A stretch of 64,000 nucleotides of DNA from Lytechinus variegatus (Eukaryota > Echinodermata > Echinoidea > Temnopleuroida > Toxopneustidae). The stretch covers positions 31,180,733 to 31,244,732 of the forward strand of contig NC_054747.1 of NCBI RefSeq assembly GCF_018143015.1, written 5' to 3'. Position numbers and translations under genes: made by a program. Below, one piece after another: positions 12,480 to 22,900 of this stretch; position 1 is the first letter of the stretch, and each line of letters opens with the position of its first letter. Below the pieces are notes generated by a model, which searched no databases, was not told the DNA's origin, and saw nothing but the letters and a program-made list of their open reading frames with translations.

Positions 12480-13395
12480 ATATCGCCAATATCACAGAAT
12501 TTTGTATAAAAAAATGCTCTCCAAAAGGGAAAGCTCTAGACAGTCTCCAGTTTGGGAGATAATTTTTCTTTGTTTACATAAAATTTATTGCAAAAGGAAT
12601 ACTTTGGAGGAAAATAGGAATGTGAAAAGCAGATTCCTCATGAAAAATTGTCCCTTTTCACCGTTAAACTTAAAGAGACGTTCTATTTTTGTTTACATAA
12701 TAAAGGACAAGTCCATGGAAAGTTGATTTGTATTACAAGAGAAAAATCCAATGAGCAAAGCACTGAAAATTTCATCAACATTGGATGTAAAATAAGAAGT
12801 TATGACACTTTAAAGTTTTGCCTAACTTCACAAAAACAGCACATCCTGGTCGTTATGCAAATGAGGTGATAGATGATGTCATCCACTCACTATTTCTTTT
12901 GTAGTTTATTGTATGAAATACGAAACATTCTAATTTTAGTCCTCGTTGTCAGATGAAACAATTCCCTACTGAACATGTGGAATTAGCATTACTACGAGGT
13001 ACTATATAGTTCAGCCAAGATGGCCCTTGTTGTCAAATCTGTAAAATATGAAATAATTCATAATTAAAAACAATAAAAACGAAAGAATTTGTGGACATCA
13101 TCTCAACTGTCTCCTTTGCATGTCACTGAGTTATGCATAACTATTTTGTAAAAAAATAAGCAAAACTTTGAAAAGTCATCCGATTTTGATGAAATTTTCA
13201 GCATTATGCTAGTTTGATTTTTCTCTATTTTTAAATCAAGATTTTTCTGGGATGGGCTTGACCTTTAGTAAAGGATGTTTTGTCGTCCATACACAATACA
13301 ATGGGCTGACTTCAGTGAGATAAAATTTTGGGTGGAAATGTTGTTTCATTTATCCTCTTGGAAATTATATGCACATCAAGTCTCCAATTGTTACT
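12480..13395 (-). mobile_element. Interrupted reverse copy of the 6030-6474 element
   Basis: 12533-12700 matches the reverse complement of about 6245-6385 ('cagtctccagtttgggagat', 'agattcctcatgaaaaattg', 'cccttttcaccg'). 13295-13345 matches the reverse complement of about 6150-6190 ('cagtgagataaaattttggg'). The two parts are separated by another foldback element (12700-13271). Confidence 0.6.
12700..13271. mobile_element. Foldback MITE, 'aaaggacaagtcca' family (copy 1)
   Basis: It begins 'taaaggacaagtccatgg' and ends 'gggcttgacctttagta'. The arms contain 'gaaaatttcatcaacattgg' and 'gatgaaattttcagcat' in inverted order. Other copies are 18473-18998, 41735-42337 and 59774-60374. Confidence 0.8.
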
Positions 13396-13560
13396 CCAGG
13401 GGAGTGTTTCATGAAAGGACTTGTCGGATGTTTTATCCGACAAGTCCCATTTTATCTGACAGTTACCATAGTAACAGTGCCTCACAGCCAATCAGAGTCA
13501 GAGAAAGATGTCAGATCTGACAACTTGTCGGACTAAAATGTTGATGAAACACTCCCCAGG
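13396..13560. mobile_element. Foldback element, 'ggacttgtcgg / tttcatgaaa' family
   Basis: The ends 'ccaggggagtgtttcatga' and 'gatgaaacactccccagg' are inverted copies. The arms share 'acttgtcgga' and 'gtcagat'. It lies about 140 bp upstream of the first coding exon of copy A. Confidence 0.78.
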
Positions 13561-13698
13561 TTGCTCTTACGAGTCAGTCCACCTAAAGTCTAGATGGAAT
13601 AATCATAAAGAGTTTGGTTGTGACATTCTTTTTCAATTTCTGCAATGCAAGACAGCAGTTCGACCATATTCTTTATATCTACAGTACTGTACACACAG

Positions 13699-13920
13699 CT
13701 TCTTGAACCATGGATGGTAATTTCCCACCGGGTTTCTACTGCCCAGGAGCAAACCAACAGGAAGAACATTCCCAGCAACATGTTGCTACCTACCCAATGG
13801 ATCTGCCATACCACCCAACCTCACAACATCAACCTGAGTTTGCCGTAGATCAACCTCTTCGACCATTCCCTGCTCCACACACTGGCCCTGGGCTTTCAAT
13901 GTTGACCTCGATATATCATG
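13699..13920 (+). CDS. PRDM copy A exon 1 (start codon 13710)
   Basis: The acceptor 'tacacacag' precedes a short leader 'cttcttgaacc' and ATG, which implies an upstream noncoding exon. The donor is 'catg|gtaacg', phase 1. The peptide begins MDGNFPPGFYCPG and contains YPMDLPYHPTSQHQPEF. Confidence 0.9.
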
Positions 13921-16900
13921 GTAACGAGGACTTCATTTATATTTTCTTTGTGTTTTTCATTTATTGTTGATAGATTAAACCCATCATTAAAAAATTAATG
14001 ATGTTCATGATTATCCAGGGCACTTTCATTCACATTCATAATATGAACCACATTGTAGCAGAAATAATGTTTGCTGTTGAACAATTGTGGCTTAATTGTA
14101 CATGTACGTTCTCATTTGTGAAGTAAATTTCCGAACAAAGTATTAAATCAATCTATATTTTAAGAGTAAGAAGGTGTAATCAATAATTCAAAATTTTTGA
14201 AGTGATGCTGCTAAATAAACCAAAAACAAACTTCCCATGTTTTATCATCTGCCCAATGCATTCTTCATTGGAATTGGTTTTGAATTTTCATAATTTTAGG
14301 GTAACTTCATACAATGAATGCTTCTTATTAAGTTATAAAGAAATGTTTTTTCAGGGCTTGAATTAATCCAAGGCCATCCAAGGCCATGGCCTTAGATGCC
14401 CTCAGAAATGGCCTTGATGCCCTTTCAAATATTTGTAGACTTAAGGCCAAAATAACTGCCCTTTTTTTGCTGTGGCCTTGAAGCCCTGCGGTAATCCAGT
14501 GCATGTGCCCCATTGAAAAGTGCATTTATTATTGATGCCCTTTTTTTGGTGGCCTTGGATGTCCCATAAAGTGAAAACTGCCTGCCCTTTCCCTTAAGTG
14601 CCCTTTTAAAAATGGCCTTGCCCCTTTAAATTCTTAATTCGAGCCCTGTTTTTTATTTCATATCACAGGAATCTAATCAATTAGTCAGGCAGCATATGTC
14701 ATCTACTTCGAAAAATTGGCTAAGTCTGATTTTTCACTTTTATGTGATTGGTGACATCATAAGGAACAACTTCCAACTTGGTGACAAATTTCTAATGGTC
14801 ATCTTGACCATGTGAGGGGTCAAAATTGGGTCAATAGGGGTCAATTTTTGGAATTGCCCCGATTGTGTTGAGTCATACATCAAATTGTTTGTCTGGTTAT
14901 ACTGAACAAAAAAGTGTACACAACCATATACTCTTGACCTCCCATTAAAAAGTTATGCCCGGAAATGTCAAGAGGTCAACAAACTTTTGTTACATTGTAT
15001 ATTATATGGCAAATTACACTGAAGGTGATAAAAAGCTAATATTTTCTTTTTTTTCTGTTTTGCATGTGTGTACTTTTTCATTTTTTATTTTAATAAGTTC
15101 ATCTTCAGAAGTCGTTATCCAGAAGATATTAAGGGTCAAGACAAGGTCAGGGAAAGGTCAAGAGGTCAACAAACTTTCATTGGTAGCCAAAATACACTAT
15201 AAAAGCGGTTTGAATTTAGAAGTAGGTTCTTCATTTTGAAAAGTCTCTAAGAAGACATTATCCATTAGATAAAAAGGGGGTAAAATGTGCTCATTTAGGA
15301 ACAAAATAGATACATGTAAACAGTGATAGACATCGAATAGTTTGAGAGTGGTATCATGGTTTATTGCAGGAACACCTTAAAACGACTTGACAAAACCTAT
15401 AAAACTCGTATCATCTTCATGACATTATAAGTGCAACCAGCTCTTTTCGAGTTACTTGATTTAGGACCTCAATTCAAGTTCTTTTTATTTCCAATTTACC
15501 GGTCTTTGATATGTAAAAAAACATTTCATCCATTTGCTTTGTACAGAATATTTTAATCACAGAAAATATTGTAATGTACTGGGGTATATGTGTAATACTA
15601 TGCTAATAAACACATCGATTGATCAGTGCTCCCAACTCCAAAGAAAGATGCCCAACATCTTATTTGACTTAACTTACGAATAAGATAGTGAGGTTAGGAT
15701 TGAGGATGATATGATAAGTTGGGCTCCAATTGTTCCTTGATTAATTGGAACGAGTGACAGTTATATTATTTTGAACAAAGAGGCAACGTTTTTCAGGCAT
15801 GCTCATTGTAGTCGTTAGTGTCCATTATGCTGATGTGATATATTCTGACCATTTCTGGAGCCAAAAAGGACTGCACAATATTTCTGATTGACACGGCTTT
15901 TAGGCCTACTATTTTATCAAGTGTTTATCAAGTTTTTTTTCCAGAGCAAACAACGTGAATCTAAACTTAAAGGGAAGGTTAACCCTGAAGAAAATTTTGT
16001 TGCAAAAATAGCAGAAAAAATATTGGTGAAGGTTTGAGGAAAATCCGTTAAAGAGTAAGAAAGTTATAAGAGTTCAAAGTTTTGGATTTGTGATGTCATA
16101 AACGAGCAGCTGCCCTATGTGTTATGTAATATAAAATGTATGAATTTCAAATTTTTGCATGGTTCCTGATGACTTAATTTTGTTTTCTATTCATGATTGG
16201 GTGTGAAATGATTTGTCTATTGATATACAAAAGGTACAGTGAAAACCATTTTCAATTTTCTTAGAAAATGACATTTCATTGATTTTTTACCATTCGCTAT
16301 GTAGGAATGCTGCTCGCATATGACGTCACAAATCAAATAATTGAAATTCTAATAACTTTTTAATTATTTGATGAATTTTTCTCAAACCTTCGGCAATATT
16401 TTTATTATTTTTTCTGCTATTTTTACAATAAAGTTTTTGTCAGGGTGAACTTTCCCTTTAATACCTGTTCTCACAATAGTGATATGCATACATGCTGATT
16501 GTTCTTTTGTCGTTTTTTTTCTCCTACTTTGTGAACTACCTGGATGTTGCCAGAAATAATAATCACATCAAATTTCATTGAAGTAAACCACGGCCATGCC
16601 GCAGCGGGCGGAGGTGGCAGCGGCCCCCAGAAATTGTGAAAACTTGCATTTTTTTTTTACTGAAAGATACATAATAATTGACCAAAAGTATGCACGAAAT
16701 CTATAAATTTCTCTTTACAATATGCAAAAGCGGCCCCGATGATTAGCTCAGAACAGCACAACACCAGAATTGTGTAGTCCTTCTTGGCTCCAGAGATCGA
16801 GTAATGGTCAGAATATATCACATCAGCATAATTGACATACACTTCTACAATACGCATGCCTGCATGATGTTGCCTCTTTGTCAGAAATAATATAACCGTC

Positions 16901-19900
16901 ACACATTTTGAATTAATTAAGGAGCAATTGGAGCCCAACTTATAATATCATCCTCAATCCAAACCTCATATTATTCTTAAGTTAATCCAAATGAAATGTT
17001 ATGCATCTTTCTTAGGAGCTGGGGCACTGGTCAATCGATGTTTATTCTATTAACATAGTATTACACTTATACCCTACTACAATACAATAATTTCTGTTGA
17101 TTGAAATATTCTGACAAAGCAATGAAGGAAATGTTTCTTTACATATCAAAGACTAAATTGAAAATGAATTGAACTTAAATTGATTTCCTTAAAAAAGAAA
17201 CTCGGAAAGAGCTGGTTGCACTTATTACATCATGAAGATGATAAGATTTTAAGGGCATAAGGGTTTGTCAAGTTGTTTCAAGGTATTCCTGCAATACCAT
17301 GATACCACACTAAACGCATTCGACGTCTATCTCTGTTAATCTATTTTGTTCCTAAATAAGCATCTTAATTTATTTAATGTTATAGATACAGACTTTTCAA
17401 AATAAAGAACCCATAAAAAATGAGACTTCTACGATTCTAGTCGCTTTTAGTGTATTTTAGCTACATGTTAACCTTTTGACCTTTCCCTGACCTTGTCTTG
17501 ACCCTAATATCTTCTGGATAAGGACCTCTGAAGGTGAACTTATTAAAATCGAAAATTAAAAAAGTACAAACATGAAAAAGAAAAGAAAGAACCCCCCGGA
17601 AAATAGCTTTCTTAACACCTTCAGTGTAATTTGCCATATATACAATGTAACGAAAGTTCGTTGACCTTTTGCTATTTCCGGTCATAACTTTTTTACGGGA
17701 GGTCAAGAGTATATGATTGTGTACACTTTTTTGTTCAGTATAACCAGACAAACAATTTGATGTATAACTCGACACAATCGGGGCAATTCCAAAAATTGAC
17801 CCCATTTTGACCCCTCACATGGTCAAGATGACCATTAGAAATTTGTCACCAAGTTGAAAGTTGATCCTTGTGATGTCACCAATCACATAAAAGTGAAAAA
17901 TCAGACTTAGCCAATTTGTCGAAGTAGCCGGTAAATCATGACATATGCTGCCTGACTAAATGTATTTTTGGATAAGTATTGGCAGGATAAGTGGGTGCAT
18001 CGTGGTCTAGTGGTTCTGACTCTCGCCTTTTAAACAGAGGGTTGTGGGTTTGAATCGTAGCCATGGCTTGTTTTCCTTCAGCAAGAAAGTTATCCTTAGT
18101 TTGCTGCACTCAACCCAGGTGAGGTGAATGGGTACCCGGCAGGATTATTCCTTGAATGCACTGAGCGCCAGTGATGGTAGCTCGAGCTCAAACCGGGGTA
18201 ATAATAGCAGCGCTTTGGATCCTCAGGCAAATGCGCTTTATAAATCCAGCTACTATTATTATTGTTATTATTGTATTTGATATTTTTCTCTGTGAACAGA
18301 TTCAAATACAGTGCCTCAGAATGCAAGTACTGGTAGCATGCAGGAAGTTCATAACGAACTGCCACCCAGAGGTCAAAAGGTCAAATCAACAGCTCAATCA
18401 GCAATGTATGCCCCACTTCTTGCTAGAGCTCTTCAAGGAAACGTAACACAAGGTAAAGACTTGCAGAGGAAGTTAAAGGTCAAGTCCACCCCAGAAAAAT
18501 GTTGATTTGAATGAATAGAGGAAAATCACACAAGCATGACACTGAAAATTTCATCAGAATCGGATGTAAAATAAAGTTTAAAGTTTTGCCTATTTTCACA
18601 ACACAGTGTAATATGCACAATTCAGTGATATGTAAATGTGAGAGTCAATGATGTCCGGCACTCACTATTTCTTTGTGTTTTATTGTTTGAATTATACAAT
18701 AAAATACAACACATGTTCAGGGAGGAATAAAACTTTGTTTCACAGAACAATGAGAAGAAAAGTTAAATATTCCATATAATAAAATACAAAAGAAATAGTG
18801 AGTGGATTACATCATTAATCTACTCATTTGCATACCAACCAGGATATGCAAATAATTATTTTGTGAAATTTAGAGAAACTTTGAAATGTCAAAACTTTTT
18901 TATTTTATGTATGATTTTGATGACATTTTCAGTGCTATGCTTGTTGAATTTTTTTTTTATTCATTTCAACTTTCATTAGGGGTAGACTTGACATTTAAGT
19001 AATTTTTTCAAGAATTCAACAATATGTATTGATCAGGAATGATATAAAATCAAACATTTGAACCTGTCAGGATCAAACCTTGGTTTTTGTTTACCTATAG
19101 ATTTGGTCACCAATCACCCCAAATCACATAAACAACCTCACATACCCCAAGCAGCTGTGATGTATAGTCAAAGCACACATAAGTAATTGCACTGCACAAC
19201 GATCATTCCGGTGTAGGCCTAAAGTTGTTTATTACTACTATTATATATCATTTCGTATCCAAATCAGATTTCTTTCAATGAAAATTTCAGCAATCATTGC
19301 AACATAATTTCACATATAAATGATGTTGACTTTCAAATGATATAACAAATTTTAACTTTGATTTTATCTGTTGAGAATTTCAGTTTTGGAATGGGAAAAA
19401 AAAATCAGTAAGGGAAGGGGGATATAATAATTTGTCAGGACAATATTAAGGGTTAAATAAAAGAACTTCCCTGATTAATCATGGATGCAGTCCATATGAT
19501 GTCATTGAAAACGGCGACAAGTTGATTGAAATAACTGATATCTGTTGACCTTCAAGACCAATGACGTAGAATGACGGATGTCGATGATATCGAAGATCTA
19601 CAAAGTCTGTTGAAGAATGGCATCACCAAAGTCTAGGTGCTTTCGACCTGTCGCATGACATCGAGAAGAACTTAAGAAGAAATCAAGGTTGAATACTCGG
19701 GAATGATATATCATCTTGGTTCAAGGCTGACAATAATTGAAGGCTTATTTGTGTATTTTTTTCTCTCCATATTGGATATTTACCAACCTTTTGGACTTCT
19801 GTTTGTTTTTTATTTAAATTATTAAAATGTATTTGCAAATAAGTTTTAGTTTTGCTTTGGCAAAACAGAAAATTGAACACCTGATTTGCTTTTTCTGGTT

Positions 19901-22900
19901 TTTCATTTTTGCTTTGAGAAAATCAGAAAATTTAAGACTGCCCTCTATGTTAATTTTTTGCAAGCTAGTGAGAGGAGCTCAAATTATAGCCAGTCAAAAG
20001 GGGGAAAGAGCAGACAAAGAAGAAAAAAGAGAAGAACAGGAACAGAAGGAGAAGGGAATATGAAGAAAAGAACTGACAAGACCAAAAAAAGCCTCCAGTT
20101 AATTTCAACATCACTCATGGTTTGCACTCTTCTTTTCTTTACTATTAAAGCAGTTGAAACACCCAATGCACCACCAGCTCCTTCTAAGAAAGTCAAGTTG
20201 AAGAAGCAGAGTAAGGCAGAAGGGCCACAAGTGGAATCGTCATCAACCCCAGAACTACCGCAGAGTCTCATGTTTAAATGTTCACCTGAAGGTTGGGTTG
20301 AGGGCGTCCTTGCCAAGGGGAGGCTTGAGAAGGGTTCTGAATTCGGACCGTACACAGGATCGTTGATGAGTGAAGAGCAAGGATTGATGAAGGAATCAAC
20401 ATGGGAGGTGATTATGGAGAGCCTTGGCTCCTTATGAGATAAATGTTTAGTTTTTATGGAGATAATGGCCCGAATTCATAAAGGTGGTTTTGATAAAAAA
20501 AACCACGGTTGAATCCATGGTTTATGCAGCTTTCCTGTATGAATTACGCTTCATTTAGCGCGTATCGGGCGCATGTATAAAGATGTTCAATGCTAATGCG
20601 TGCTATTGTCACAGTGCGCCAAATTGATGCCTGTTACCATGGTTAGATACACTATTTTATTCATGAGTCCACTGTCCACCTTTGTGAATTCGGGCCAATA
20701 TGTGCTAATTGGACATATCCAGGACTCACCAACACAGCTGGGAGGAGGAAGAGGGCAGTGCTATACAACAAATTACCCAAAACAGTGGGCGAGTGGTCTT
20801 GGGCAGCTGACAAGACAGATGAAAGTCTGCGGTGTAATCCACGGCCACGGCACGTGTGTCCATGAGCAAGGCATTTATTCAGCAGTGCTCTTTTATCCTT
20901 TATTCAAGTAAATAGGAATGCTATACGCATTATTGGTAAGCCTGCACTGAAATTAGCAATCACCACACAGCCTGTTATACCAGTAACTACCAAAAAATGC
21001 CAATAAAGCCAGAAAGACCTTTTTTTGTGTTCATAATTTATCTCCTTTATGTCCATAATTTGTATTCTCACAGTAATATGATTTAAATCATATCTCTATT
21101 GCTGCTTTCTATTTTTCTTTACAAGGTTTGCGTTTCTGGTCAAGTATTCTTCTACCTGGATGGACACAACACCTGGATGTCTCAAGTGAGATGTGCACAG
21201 AGCGAAGAAGAACAGAACATGGAAGCCTATCAATTCTATGGTGAAATCTACTTCAAAAGCACAAAGGTCATTGAACCAGGAAGTGAACTAAAAGTCTTCT
21301 ACAGCCCAGAGTATGCCAAGCGTGTAGGAGTGGATACTAAATTGAATGAACTCGGACTCAACAAGGGTACGTTAAAATACATTCGCAGGGATACCATTTT
21401 CCGGACTCAGTGTGAATTCAGTTTTTCCAGCATATATTTGGCTGCAGAAAATGCCTTTATACGTAGGAAAATGGTCGTGGGTTTGAATTCTAACCATGGC
21501 GTGTTTTCCTTCAGGAAGAAATTTATCCGCACTGTGCTGCACTCGACCCAGGTGAGGTAAATGGGTACCCGGCAGGATTAATTCCTTGCATGCACTGAGT
21601 GCCGGTGATAGTAGCTCGAGCTAAAGCCGGGGTAATAATAGTAGCGCTTTGTATCCTCAGGCAAAAGGTGCTTTATAAATGAAGCTATTATTATGATTAT
21701 ATATTTCAAGTCTCTTTACTGAATGCTTGAGCAATTAATATTTTGTCAATGATAAAGTTACAGTGTGTAGTCATGAGAAAAACTGATAATGAACAAAAAA
21801 AATTAACATATGGATGAATTAGGGTGAAAATACCGTGTGTTGTATGGGACTCAGAAATGTCCCGTATGACACATGATATTTTCATTCCTGATTCCCCCAT
21901 GGACAGCATATTTTTGTTGCATGCCGTGTTTTACATGTCACTTCAGTAGTTCTTTATTATTACCACAAAACAAATTGAAGTTCCTCGTTTGTTTGGACAG
22001 CTGGTTGAAAAGTGTGAAAATGGCTGATTTTTATAGCATGGAATCGCCCCTTATTAGATTATTTTCAGACTTTTTTATCCAACCTTTAATCTGAGAGATA
22101 TCTTCACTTTCAGAGTAATGCAAATCAGGGTCTCATCTGACAAAGGGTTGCAATTGATCCAATCAACCACAACTATGGAAAGCCAGCAATGTCAACAACT
22201 AAAATGCATGTTTATTTTTTTTAAATCTAGATACATGTATAATGTATATTCATACATCAACGATTTCTTGACAATTTAGTGTGCTCTTATTTTAAAACGA
22301 AAAGTCATTGCCAACATTTCCTGGAGGAAGAATTATGACATTGTTGGATTTCCATATATTTAAGTATGATCGGATTAATCATTACTCTTTGTTAGACGGG
22401 ACCCTCTTGTCGTAGCTCATCTGGCCTGAAGGGTCAGAGAAGCTTATGCCAAGGCATGATGTCTGATCTGTTCGTAATTTCAAAATGCTTATTTTTCGCC
22501 ATCTCTTGTCTGATTTCATTTCTGTTTGCTTTGTTATAATGATAATGATATGCAACATGGCACTAGATGAGGGATACAAAACTCCACAGAAACTCATTAA
22601 ATGTGCTAATTTACACAGATTTATTACAGGCTATTCCTCAATTTATGTTACCGGTACGATGTATTTCAATTCACTAGTGTCAACTGGGCTCTGAGATTAA
22701 AAATGATGTTAATTTCTTTGCCAGATGCCAGGAGAGCACCAATTTATGTTCAATTATGTGCTTTTCCAAAGTGAATAATGTAATCAAGTTATTAAAATTG
22801 TAAAAGCCAAAGGGCAATCATATTAAGAATGATAACGGACCAAATACTAAGCCTTGAGAAACTATCCTTTTTGTCTCACCTGCATAGCAGAGTGAGACTA

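Larger units (their letters stand above)
13921..18299 (+). other. Intron 1 of PRDM copy A
   Basis: It contains a foldback element (14353-14647), a large inverted repeat (14681-15885 with 16768-17959) with another foldback in the loop, and a SINE that ends about 25 bp before exon 2. No exon is seen inside. Confidence 0.75.

Noticed and set aside
17461-17805. 114-codon open frame, minus strand
   Set aside because: It lies wholly in one arm of the large inverted repeat and the other arm does not keep it open.
19886-20153. Upstream extension of exon 3 of copy A as a separate protein start
   Set aside because: Lys/Arg-rich low-complexity reading with no match in copies B and C. A good acceptor lies at 20152-20153 and gives the conserved phase.
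20600-20911. 103-codon open frame in intron 3 of copy A
   Set aside because: It begins inside a foldback element and matches nothing in the sister introns.
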